DNA from: an uncultured Hyphomicrobiales bacterium
Lineage (GTDB): Bacteria; Pseudomonadota; Alphaproteobacteria; Rhizobiales; Beijerinckiaceae
NCBI GenBank assembly: GCA_903903935.1
Contig: CAIVAX010000356.1
Coordinates: 1-6,063 of the forward strand
Reading direction: 5' to 3'
DNA length: 6,063 bases
A model generated the notes under the pieces. That model did no database searches and had not been told where the DNA came from. It saw only the letters and a list, made by a program, of their open reading frames with translations. Both the position numbers and the translations under genes were made by a program. Positions 1-5,733 of the stretch are shown here, piece by piece (position 1 is the first letter of the stretch; the number at the start of each line of letters is the position of its first letter).

Positions 1-2
1 AT

Positions 3-503
3 TTCGAATATGACGATGAGAATGAATATTTTGCACGCGCGCATGATATGGAGCGCGAGATCACCCGCTGGGCAGGAACCACAGAGACGGGCTTTCCCGT
101 CATCGTGTCCATGCTGATTGATGATCGCGGGATTGTGCAGGGGCTGCGCATGGTGACCGACCCGCGTCCCTCCTTTCGCAATGATGTGTTTGAAGCTGAA
201 TTGCGCAAACGGGAGGTTGGCTATCAATTTGGCGGTGTCATGGCTGCACGCTTCAATCTCATCCCCAGCGAGCATTGCAAATCGGAACCTTTGGCAGAAG
301 GCGAAAGCAAGATTGCGGGCGTGTCCTTCAAACAAAATTGTGAAATGCGCGATGCCGAGTATAAGCTGATTTATTCAATCAAATGGAATTATTTCAGAAA
401 GCCCGGACAAAACGCCTATGATCCGCGTGTGCCGGGCAGAGCAACGCAGGGGGAGTTTGAAAGCTCCGCCCGCTTTGAGCTGAAAGTCGACACGGCGCGC
501 TAA
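3..503 (+). CDS. 3' part of an unrecognised protein gene (5' end outside the window)
   Basis: The reading frame is open from the first complete codon (position 3) to the TAA at 501-503, giving 166 visible residues. The ATG at 48 is probably internal: the 15 codons before it encode an acidic stretch (FEYDDENEYFARAHD) that runs smoothly into the rest, and no Shine-Dalgarno precedes that ATG. I do not recognise the family. The visible part is a mixed, soluble-looking sequence with no membrane segment. Two cysteines (in SEHCKSEP and KQNCEM, about 20 residues apart) could pair if the protein is exported, but the N-terminus that would show a signal peptide is missing. A conserved-looking YFRKPGQNAYDP segment lies near the C-terminus. 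The stop codon lies 3 bp from the stop of the convergent pentapeptide-repeat gene. That this is a real gene is fairly sure; the function is unknown. Confidence 0.8.
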   Translation, partial: FEYDDENEYFARAHDMEREITRWAGTTETGFPVIVSMLIDDRGIVQGLRMVTDPRPSFRNDVFEAELRKREVGYQFGGVMAARFNLIPSEHCKSEPLAEGESKIAGVSFKQNCEMRDAEYKLIYSIKWNYFRKPGQNAYDPRVPGRATQGEFESSARFELKVDTAR

Positions 504-506
504 AGC

Positions 507-1307
507 TCAAGGCAGCTGACTACCATCTGGCATAATGGTTTTATCCAGAATAGCCTCTTCTATCTTCACGCCGGTTAGATCGGCTTTGCGCAGGTTCGAG
601 GCCGTGAGTGTAGCTTGATCCAGCTTGGCATCACGCAATTTTGCACCATAGAGATCAGCACCCGAGAGATTGGCTGCGCTGAAAGTGCTCTCCATCAATT
701 CGGTATTGATCAACCGCGTGCCTTGCAAACTCGCCTTAGTGAAATGAGCGCCGCGGGCAAAAGCAAAATCGAGCGCCGCGCCATCGAGCTGGGCTTGCTC
801 AAATTGTGAATCCGCCAGCCTTGCTTTACGCAAATCGGCCTGTGTGAGAGTGGCCTTGCTGAAATCAACCCGCGTGGCACGCACAGCGCCCATCATCGCT
901 TTGGACAGATCAGCGCCCTCAAGCGATGCCCCATCGAGCTTGGCGCCATAGAGCATAGCCTCGCTGAGATTGGCTTTGCGCAGGCTGGCGCGCGAGAGAT
1001 CGGATTTGTTCAGATTAGCCCCATCCAATTGCGCGCCATCGAGTTTGGCGCCGATCAGGCGTGCATCATGGAAATTGGCATTTTTCAAATTGGCGCCGGT
1101 CAGATCGGCACCCGAAAGATCGCGACGCTTGAAGCTGACCTCAGCCAAATCGCAATTCTGGCAGGATTTGCTTTTGCCGGATAGAAAATCCTCGCGCTCC
1201 CCGGCCTGAGCCCTCTGCGAGATGAGGCAAGACGCAAGCAGGACAAGGGCCAGCCCTAGCCAGTTCTGGGGCAGGGCGGTCGTGACGGGGGCAATGGGAG
1301 GCCGCAT
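507..1307 (-). CDS. Exported pentapeptide-repeat protein
   Basis: This 266-residue protein has an export signal followed by a long run of pentapeptide repeats. The signal has a hydrophobic core at about residues 16-29 and a signal peptidase I site AQA|G at 33-36; an LASC lipobox-like motif at 24-27 is a rival site. A C49-x-x-C52 pair comes next. From about residue 53 to 255 there are roughly 40 A(D/N)LxX units (for example LSGADLTGANL, LRKANL, LYGAKLDGASL). Such repeats are known to fold into a right-handed quadrilateral beta-helix. Repeat proteins of this type rarely have an assignable activity, and an exported one is unlikely to be a gyrase-protecting DNA mimic of the Qnr/MfpA sort. The ATG at 1305-1307 has only a weak upstream GAG; no in-frame ATG lies further upstream before a stop. 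It is divergent from eutA and convergent with the gene on its 3' side. The role is unknown, perhaps a structural or binding protein of the envelope. Confidence 0.92.
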   Translation of the reverse strand: MRPPIAPVTTALPQNWLGLALVLLASCLISQRAQAGEREDFLSGKSKSCQNCDLAEVSFKRRDLSGADLTGANLKNANFHDARLIGAKLDGAQLDGANLNKSDLSRASLRKANLSEAMLYGAKLDGASLEGADLSKAMMGAVRATRVDFSKATLTQADLRKARLADSQFEQAQLDGAALDFAFARGAHFTKASLQGTRLINTELMESTFSAANLSGADLYGAKLRDAKLDQATLTASNLRKADLTGVKIEEAILDKTIMPDGSQLP

Positions 1308-1494
1308 GAGGAAACTCAGATGATGTGATCAGCACTATGCCCGTTTATCTTCGCGAGGCCAACTCATATAAGCAAGAGATTGCAACGCAAAAGGGATGAA
1401 ATCTCAGCTTGACGCCTGATCCTGTCGCTCTAAACAAAACTCAACACATCCCATTGGATCGGGACATTTGGGGCCCCGGCGAGGAAACCGAAAG
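1308..1494. other. Divergent intergenic region between the pentapeptide gene and eutA
   Basis: This 187-bp spacer must hold the start signals for both flanking genes. On the plus strand it has a CTTGAC element and a GAGGA ribosome binding site for eutA, listed separately. On the minus strand only a TATATG -10-like hexamer (about 1360-1370) is visible, without a good -35 box. I found no clear palindromic operator, riboswitch or sigma-54 (GG-N10-GC) element. A cobalamin riboswitch, which might be expected for B12-linked genes, would not fit convincingly here. Confidence 0.5.
1408..1435 (+). promoter_or_regulatory. Candidate housekeeping promoter for eutA
   Basis: CTTGAC at 1408-1413 matches the -35 consensus (CTTGAC) reported for alphaproteobacterial housekeeping sigma factors. 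Sixteen bases on lies CTAAAC (1430-1435), which matches four of six positions of the CTATAT-type -10. Transcription would begin near 1442, leaving a leader of about 50 nt before the eutA ATG. This is a by-eye match only. Confidence 0.4.
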
Positions 1495-1497
1495 ATG
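1481..1497 (+). promoter_or_regulatory. Ribosome binding site that decides the eutA start
   Basis: GAGGAAA at 1481-1487 lies 9 nt (counted from GAGGA) upstream of the ATG at 1495. It sits downstream of the alternative in-frame TTG at 1468, which has no comparable site. This favours the ATG and a 501-residue EutA. Confidence 0.7.
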
Positions 1498-3000
1498 CAT
1501 GACATGGATTTTGATCACGAACATGCTCAAATGTCCGATGAGGATCGGGCTGCGCTCGCCCGTGCCATTTGGGAGCAAGAGACAGTTGAGCTCACCACTG
1601 TAGGCATAGATATTGGCAGCTCGACCTCGCATCTCTTATTTGCGCAAGTGATTTTGCAACGTCAGACACAGGGCCTCTCCAGCCGCTTTGTGGTGATCGA
1701 GCGCCATATTGTTTGGCGCTCTCCCATCATGCTCACGCCCTTTTTGCGCGATGGCACGATTGATGCCGATGCTTTGCGACTCTTCATTCAAAAGGCCTAT
1801 GAGAGTGCTGGTTATAAGCCGGAGGATATTGATAGCGGCGCTGTCATTCTCACCGGTGAAGCGATCAAGCGCAAAAATGCCAGAGCGATTGATGAAATCT
1901 TTGCCAGCGAGGCGGGCAAATTTGTCTGCGCGACAGCGGGCCATAAACTTGAATGTATTTTGGCAGCGCATGGCTCTGGCGCCGTGGCGCTTTCGCGCGA
2001 GCGCGCCAGCACGATCTTGCATATTGATATTGGCGGGGGCACGACCAAGCTCGCGCTGATTGATAAGGGCGTGATCCTTGGTGTCATGGCCTTTGCTGTT
2101 GGCGGGCGCTTGGTTGCACAAGATGCCAATGGGCAATGGACCCGAGTGGATGATTCTGCGCTGCTTGTGGCCAAGGAATTGGGTCTGGCCACCGATGCAG
2201 CAGCAATGGGTGATGAGGGCCAGCGCATCAAAATTGCGCAACGTTTGGCGCAGGTCGCCGCTGATTATGTCTTGGGCGCGCCCTTGGACGATCTGGGCCG
2301 CGCATTGCAATTAACTGAAAGCCTGCCGCGCGATCACAAGCCCACCGCTTTCACCTTTTCGGGCGGCGTGGCCGAATATATTTTCACTTATGAAGAGCAC
2401 GAATTTGGCGACATCGCCAAACCTTTGGCGCGTGAATTGACTCAGCAATTGGGCAAGCGCGGCGGCGTGCCTTTGATTGATCCGGGCCAGCGCATAAGAG
2501 CCACCGTGATCGGTGCCTCGCAATTCACCGTTCAGGTCTCTGGCAAGACCATTTACCTGCAGGACACCAGCGTTTTGCCGGTGCATAATATTCCCGTTGT
2601 CCATTTGGGCATGGATCTGGCGCATGACTTGAATGTTGAGGCCTTGGCTGATGGCTTACTCAAAGCCGCCAGCCTGATGGATCTGGCGCCTGATGCGCGT
2701 CTGGCCATTGCCTTTACTTGGGCGGGTGATCCAGAATATGCGCGCCTGCTCATCATGGCCAAAGCAATCATGAAGGCTTTTGCGCCGCAGGGCACACGCG
2801 ATGAAATGCTGGTCTTGATGATTGATGGCGATGTCGGCCGCACTTTGGGGCGCCTGCTCGACAAGGAATTACATCTCAAGGGCAAGCTTGTGTCTATCGA
2901 CGGCATGCAATTGCAAGAGCTCGATTACGTGGATATGGGCGAATATATCAATCCCCCCGGCGTCGTGCCGGTGGTGATCAAATCGCTCTTATTTTCGTGA
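1495..3000 (+). CDS. eutA: Ethanolamine ammonia-lyase reactivating factor EutA
   Basis: EutA is a cytoplasmic ATPase-fold (ASKHA) chaperone. It releases damaged cobalamin from adenosylcobalamin-dependent ethanolamine ammonia-lyase (EutBC) so that fresh cofactor can bind. The 501-residue product carries the family's landmarks in order: the phosphate-1 motif VGIDIGSSTSHL (36-47), SGAVILTGEAIKRKNAR (114-130), KFVCATAGHKLE (142-153), AAHGSGAVALS (157-167), the phosphate-2 motif HIDIGGGTTKLALID (176-190), AVGGRLV (201-207), the adenosine-type FSGGVAEYIF (288-297), RATVIGASQFTVQVSG (335-350) and a C-terminal VVPVVIKSLLF (490-500). It is a little longer than the roughly 467-residue enterobacterial protein because of a His/Asp-rich N-terminus (MHDMDFDHEH) of about 35 residues before the fold. 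The ATG is chosen over the TTG at 1468 because of its Shine-Dalgarno. No eutB, eutC, transporter or microcompartment gene lies in the window, and the gene looks monocistronic. Family assignment is firm; the partner enzyme is inferred. Confidence 0.95.
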   Translation: MHDMDFDHEHAQMSDEDRAALARAIWEQETVELTTVGIDIGSSTSHLLFAQVILQRQTQGLSSRFVVIERHIVWRSPIMLTPFLRDGTIDADALRLFIQKAYESAGYKPEDIDSGAVILTGEAIKRKNARAIDEIFASEAGKFVCATAGHKLECILAAHGSGAVALSRERASTILHIDIGGGTTKLALIDKGVILGVMAFAVGGRLVAQDANGQWTRVDDSALLVAKELGLATDAAAMGDEGQRIKIAQRLAQVAADYVLGAPLDDLGRALQLTESLPRDHKPTAFTFSGGVAEYIFTYEEHEFGDIAKPLARELTQQLGKRGGVPLIDPGQRIRATVIGASQFTVQVSGKTIYLQDTSVLPVHNIPVVHLGMDLAHDLNVEALADGLLKAASLMDLAPDARLAIAFTWAGDPEYARLLIMAKAIMKAFAPQGTRDEMLVLMIDGDVGRTLGRLLDKELHLKGKLVSIDGMQLQELDYVDMGEYINPPGVVPVVIKSLLFS

Positions 3001-3009
3001 GCTGATCTG

Positions 3010-3870
3010 TCAGCTTCTACCAATCTCAATATCAAGACCGATATCGAGAACGGGAGCTGAATGGGTGATTGAGCCGGAGGACACAAGATCAACGCCGGCT
3101 TCGGCAATCTCCTTGATATTATCAAGGCGCACGCCGCCAGAGGCTTCTGTCTTCATACGTCCGGCAATGCGGCGCACAGCCTCGCGCATCTGATCGGGCG
3201 TCATATTATCCAATAGAACGACATCAGCGCCTTCGGCCAGCACTTCATCAAGCTGGTCGAGGTTATCAACCTCGATTTCAATTTTGACCAAATGACCGAT
3301 TGCCGCTTTGGCGGCGCGCAGCGCTGCCGTAATGCTGCCAGATACGGCAATGTGATTATCCTTGATCAGGATGGCATCATCGAGCCCGAAGCGATGGTTC
3401 ATCCCGCCGCCGCAACGCACAGCATATTTTTCCAAAGCCCGCAGGCCGGGCGTGGTCTTGCGCGTGCAGCAGACTTTTGCCTTGGTATGGGCGATCAGTT
3501 CAGCATAACGCGCGGTCAGGCTCGCTGTTCCACACATGCGGCTGACAAAATTGAGCGCGACGCGCTCGGCAGTCAAAATAGAGCGGGCTTCGCCTGAAAT
3601 GCGCGCCAAAGCCGTGCCAGCCGCAACCTTGCTGCCATCGGCATGCAGAATTTCAAATTTCAGGCTGGGATCAATTTGCCGGAACGTTTCTTGTGCAACA
3701 GGCAGGCCGGCAATAACGCCAGCCTTGCGGGCCGCCATCACGGCTATGGCCTGTGTGCCCGCTGGAATCGTCGCCAAAGTGGTAATATCGCCTGCGCGAC
3801 CCAAATCCTCTTCGAGTGCAGCGCGCACCAATTTGTCAAACAGCATAGGGGGCAGGCTAGGAGCAGACAT
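3010..3870 (-). CDS. nadC: Nicotinate-nucleotide pyrophosphorylase (carboxylating), quinolinate phosphoribosyltransferase
   Basis: NadC (EC 2.4.2.19) converts quinolinate and PRPP to nicotinate mononucleotide, CO2 and pyrophosphate in de novo NAD synthesis, in the cytoplasm. The 286-residue product has normal family length. It begins with the typical LVRAALEEDLGRAGDITT (14-31). Active-site residues expected in the family are visible: R103 in AERVALNF, R137-K138 in TRKTTPG, H159-R160 in GGGMNHRFG, K170 in ILIKDNHI, E200 in IEIEVDN, D221 in LLDNM, and the phosphate-binding SSGSITHSAP (264-273). The ATG at 3870 is preferred because homologues start just before this region. An in-frame GTG (3936) and ATG (3930) would add 22 or 20 unlike residues. 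nadA and nadB, often neighbours of nadC, are not visible. The stop lies 9 bp from the convergent eutA stop. A hairpin covers the start region and is listed separately. Confidence 0.96.
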   Translation of the reverse strand: MSAPSLPPMLFDKLVRAALEEDLGRAGDITTLATIPAGTQAIAVMAARKAGVIAGLPVAQETFRQIDPSLKFEILHADGSKVAAGTALARISGEARSILTAERVALNFVSRMCGTASLTARYAELIAHTKAKVCCTRKTTPGLRALEKYAVRCGGGMNHRFGLDDAILIKDNHIAVSGSITAALRAAKAAIGHLVKIEIEVDNLDQLDEVLAEGADVVLLDNMTPDQMREAVRRIAGRMKTEASGGVRLDNIKEIAEAGVDLVSSGSITHSAPVLDIGLDIEIGRS

Positions 3871-3873
3871 CAG

Positions 3874-3910
3874 CAATCCCGCAAATGAGTTAGCAAGGCT
3901 GCAGGGATTG
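3874..3910 (-). promoter_or_regulatory. Stem-loop over the nadC ribosome binding region
   Basis: Read on the minus strand, CAATCCC (3910-3904) and GCA (3902-3900) pair with TGC (3883-3881) and GGGATTG (3880-3874). This gives a 10-bp stem with one bulged T and a 16-nt loop. The stem ends 3 nt before the nadC ATG, and its 3' arm contains GGGA, the only Shine-Dalgarno-like sequence for that start. Folding would therefore hide the ribosome binding site. The pairing is seen directly; a regulatory role is inference. Confidence 0.45.
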
Positions 3911-4067
3911 GGGGCGGCAAACCTAACCATCCTCACGCCACAACCAAGGTTAAGCGTCAGGCTTTAGGCAAGCCAGAGCCTTTGTGCAAGCTGTCCTGTG
4001 TTCAAGCCGTCTGCCCTCAAGCGCTCCAATGAGATAGGCGCCATCAGCACAAGACTTTAGGCTTTAC

Positions 4068-4142
4068 TCAGGCCCGGGCTCCGGCAATCGCAAGGACCAA
4101 TAAGGCCATTGAAGCCATCACAAGTTTAAACGCTGTCCGCAT
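4068..4142 (-). CDS. Candidate 24-residue membrane or leader peptide
   Basis: An ATG at 4140-4142 opens a 24-codon frame ending in TGA (4068-4070). The product starts MRTAFKLVMASMALL and ends IAGARA. It has two basic residues, then a hydrophobic stretch from about residue 7 to 20, then an AxA-like end, so it looks like a signal peptide or a single membrane span with nothing after it. The ATG is preceded by AGAGGAGGAG with 3 nt between, the strongest Shine-Dalgarno in the window; chance alone would rarely place this before a well-formed hydrophobic peptide. It lies about 200 bp upstream of nadC on the same strand, so it could be a free-standing small protein or a leader ORF. I checked the other two frames after the stop: each closes within a few codons, so a frameshifted longer protein is unlikely. 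I do not recognise a family. Confidence 0.5.
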   Translation of the reverse strand: MRTAFKLVMASMALLVLAIAGARA

Positions 4143-4311
4143 GAACTCCTCCTCTGTCAGGCTCTACGGCCTATTCAGTTTCAAAAGCTTAACTCAGAAG
4201 GGGAGGGGCCGCAAGTCACTCTGCCAAGCCCTCGACTGCGCCTGAAGGGCAAACTGGACAGGGGCTTAGCACTTCAATTATGATGACCTTAACTATTCTC
4301 ATCTGGAGTTT

Positions 4312-4340
4312 TTGAGGGGTGTGTGCTCATCCTTCATGAT
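4312..4340 (+). promoter_or_regulatory. Possible promoter for the small secreted-protein gene
   Basis: TTGAGG (4312-4317) and CATGAT (4335-4340) are separated by 17 bp, each matching four of six bases of the TTGACA/TATAAT consensus. The start of transcription would be near 4347, about 35 nt before the ATG at 4382. This is a by-eye match. Confidence 0.3.
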
Positions 4341-4381
4341 CACTCACTTTTACAGATTAAGTTTGAGGCTGGCTGATCGCT

Positions 4382-4663
4382 ATGAAAACTCATCACTACA
4401 AAAAAATCCATCTTCCAGTCTTCTTCTCCTATTTTGTACTTATTCAAGTTGGCCTTATCCCGCAGGCCTTTGCCGCGACCAAGACAGATTTTGATGGCAA
4501 ATGGTCAGCTGAAGTCAATTGCGCCAGAAACCCAGCTAATGATGCTGAGAAGTTTTCTTATAAAATCAAGGCGAATGTAAAGAATGGCCAATTAGAGGCC
4601 TCGCGCAGCGTTAAAAGCCAAGATGAACTCCGCACAGAAACTTGGTCAGGCACAGCTAAATAA
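4382..4663 (+). CDS. Small secreted protein of unknown function
   Basis: This 93-residue protein has a basic n-region (MKTHHYKK), a hydrophobic core (about 11-27) and a signal peptidase I site AFA|A at 29-32, so it is probably periplasmic or secreted. The mature part is only about 62 residues. It begins DFDGKWSAEVNCARN, like the opening strand of small exported proteins that start with (F)DGxW and an early cysteine, and ends ETWSGTAK. Such proteins, as I remember them, usually continue for several more beta strands past the WxG segment, so this copy may be C-terminally shortened. No continuation is evident in any frame after the TAA. With a single cysteine it has no internal disulphide. The Shine-Dalgarno is poor: GAGG lies 13 nt upstream of the ATG. 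It stands in the same direction as the ClpP-like gene 112 bp downstream. Function unknown. Confidence 0.7.
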   Translation: MKTHHYKKIHLPVFFSYFVLIQVGLIPQAFAATKTDFDGKWSAEVNCARNPANDAEKFSYKIKANVKNGQLEASRSVKSQDELRTETWSGTAK

Positions 4664-4690
4664 GAGCGCTCTTTTGCTTGATCATGATCA
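4662..4690. repeat. Two adjacent perfect 12-bp palindromes
   Basis: AAGAGCGCTCTT (4662-4673, overlapping the stop codon) and TGATCATGATCA (4679-4690) are both perfectly self-complementary, 5 bp apart. Neither has a real loop, so they make weak hairpins; the first is followed by only a short T run (TTTT ends at 4675). They look more like dimeric protein-binding sites than an intrinsic terminator, but could be chance. Confidence 0.35.
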
Positions 4691-4716
4691 TATCTTTTCG
4701 CACGCCTTATGTTAGC

Positions 4717-4766
4717 CTTGGGCGTCGTTTGGCCTCTATGATCTCTCATCGCACATAGACGCCAAG
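4717..4766 (+). promoter_or_regulatory. Imperfect stem-loop in the leader of the ClpP-like gene
   Basis: CTTGGGCGTC (4717-4726) pairs with GACGCCAAG (4758-4766), nine pairs with one bulged G. An inner CTATG/CATAG pair (4736-4740 and 4754-4758) can extend the fold, sharing one base with the outer stem. The structure ends 9 nt before the ATG at 4776. No T run follows, so it does not look like an intrinsic terminator. Confidence 0.35.
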
Positions 4767-4775
4767 CGGGCAGGG

Positions 4776-5522
4776 ATGGGCGAAAAGGTTTGGCTATTGG
4801 TGTTTTGGAACAGGCTGTTTTTCACACTCCTGCGGGAACGCGCTCAGGCCCTCTTGCGGCTGTTTGCACTGGGCCAGCTTGGTCTGTTGGCTCTCTTGGG
4901 CAATCCCGCTCTGGCTGGCGACATGACCTTTGCCCGTGTCACGATTGATCAAGCCTCGGGCTGTGGCAGACAATGCCTGCAAGTTATTGTCGCTGAGGGT
5001 GAGATTGTCCAAACAACTCCGCAAGCGCTGATTGACTTTCTCAAGCAGACCCAAAAAACGCCAGGTCTTCGCAATGTTGTCCTTCTTCATTCGCAAGGTG
5101 GCCGGGTGGTCGCCTCAATGGAATTGGGCCATTTATTTCGCAAGCTTCATCTGGATGTTGTGGTGATGCGCGCCAAGCCAGCTCTCAATGGCAATATGGA
5201 GATGGTCGCAGGTCAATGTTATTCCGCCTGTGTCTATGCTCTGGCTGGTGGCAGCGCCCGATTTGTTCCAATCCCGAGTTTGGTTGGCCTGCATCGAATG
5301 TTCATTTGGGATTATCAGCCAGACCCGGATGATCGCAGCGCGCAGCAATCGAAAAAAATCTATGCGGATCTGGAGCTCATTACCGCTTTGAAGCGCTATA
5401 TCCGGAAAATGGGGGTGAGCCCCGATCTGGTGACACGCGCCGAATCCAGCCGCGCCGACCAAATTCATATCGTCACCCCAGCCGAATTGCATGCTTGGGG
5501 ATTGGCCAAAACCAAGCTTTGA
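4776..5522 (+). CDS. Exported ClpP/crotonase-fold protein (COG3904-like predicted periplasmic protein)
   Basis: The 248-residue product has a long, Arg-containing n-region, a hydrophobic stretch (about 29-42) and a signal peptidase I site ALA|G at 45-48, placing it in the periplasm. The mature domain follows the ClpP/crotonase plan: VVLLHSQGGRVVASMELGHLFRK (101-123) resembles the oxyanion strand-turn N-S-P-G-G region, with HSQGG in place of NSPGG. QCYSACVYALAGGSARF (147-163) carries the likely nucleophile S150 between two cysteines, and VGLHR (170-174) gives the likely catalytic H173. A third acid is not obvious. Four cysteines (C63, C67, C148, C152) could form disulphides. The family is common in alphaproteobacteria and its substrates are not known to me. 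The ATG at 4776 has only GCGGG 5 nt before it and an abutting AGGG; a GTG at codon 9 is a possible alternative start. Fold assignment is fairly sure; peptidase activity is inference. Confidence 0.85.
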   Translation: MGEKVWLLVFWNRLFFTLLRERAQALLRLFALGQLGLLALLGNPALAGDMTFARVTIDQASGCGRQCLQVIVAEGEIVQTTPQALIDFLKQTQKTPGLRNVVLLHSQGGRVVASMELGHLFRKLHLDVVVMRAKPALNGNMEMVAGQCYSACVYALAGGSARFVPIPSLVGLHRMFIWDYQPDPDDRSAQQSKKIYADLELITALKRYIRKMGVSPDLVTRAESSRADQIHIVTPAELHAWGLAKTKL

Positions 5523-5586
5523 CCAAAGGTTCTCGACAGTCTGAAGCATCTCAAGCGGCGAAATGCAGGGGAGAGTGCATCCAGTG

Positions 5587-5615
5587 CTTGACTTGAAGGG
5601 GAGCCTGTCCTAATC
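5587..5615 (+). promoter_or_regulatory. Likely promoter of tRNA-Asp
   Basis: CTTGAC (5587-5592), a perfect match to the alphaproteobacterial -35 consensus, is followed after exactly 17 bp by CTAATC (5610-5615), which shares the first three bases of the CTATAT-type -10. The predicted start near 5622 leaves about 33 nt of leader before the tRNA. No competing promoter is apparent in the 132-bp gap after the ClpP-like gene. Confidence 0.5.
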
Positions 5616-5654
5616 GGTCCACTCTGTTTCGGTTGGCGGTCAGCCTGCCGTTGC

Positions 5655-5731
<77 letters not shown>

Positions 5732-5733
5732 TT

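Larger units (their letters stand above)
3871..4381. other. 511-bp stretch without a long gene
   Basis: Between the nadC start and the small secreted-protein gene there is no ORF of ordinary length with coding character. It contains, from left to right: a hairpin next to the nadC start (3874-3910); about 150 bp with nothing recognised; a 24-codon minus-strand ORF with a strong Shine-Dalgarno (4068-4142); about 170 bp without clear signals; and a possible promoter for the 4382 gene (4312-4340). I see no tRNA, riboswitch, transposon end or tandem repeat in it. Confidence 0.6.

Noticed and set aside
560..1130. Repeated short DNA motifs such as TTGGCTTTGCGCAG and CCATCGAGCTTGGC
   Set aside because: They are the DNA image of the pentapeptide repeats (LRKA, LDGA units), not a separate DNA repeat or CRISPR array.
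1468..1494. TTG start that would make EutA nine residues longer
   Set aside because: It has no Shine-Dalgarno of its own, and the added residues (MGPRRGNRK) translate the ribosome binding site of the ATG at 1495.
1636..2310. Long minus-strand ORF of 224 codons opposite eutA
   Set aside because: It is a shadow of the eutA codon pattern: low-complexity composition, no Shine-Dalgarno and no recognisable domain. Similar shadows at 1812-2231, 2311-2625 and 2553-2906 were dropped for the same reason.
3871..3936. GTG (3936) or ATG (3930) as the nadC start
   Set aside because: The added residues are unlike NadC N-termini, and the ATG at 3870 gives the usual family length. Kept only as an alternative in the hairpin finding.
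3536..3967. Plus-strand ORFs opposite nadC (3292-3597, 3536-3967, 3643-3888)
   Set aside because: They lie fully or mostly antisense to a strongly supported enzyme gene and have no family features or ribosome binding sites.
4312..4494. Plus-strand 60-codon ORF overlapping the small secreted-protein gene
   Set aside because: It starts at a TTG inside the candidate promoter and overlaps the signal-peptide-bearing ORF at 4382 in another frame.
5563..5580. ATGCA/TGCAT inverted repeat after the ClpP-like gene
   Set aside because: Only 5 bp of stem with an 8-nt loop and no T run, so not supportable as a terminator.
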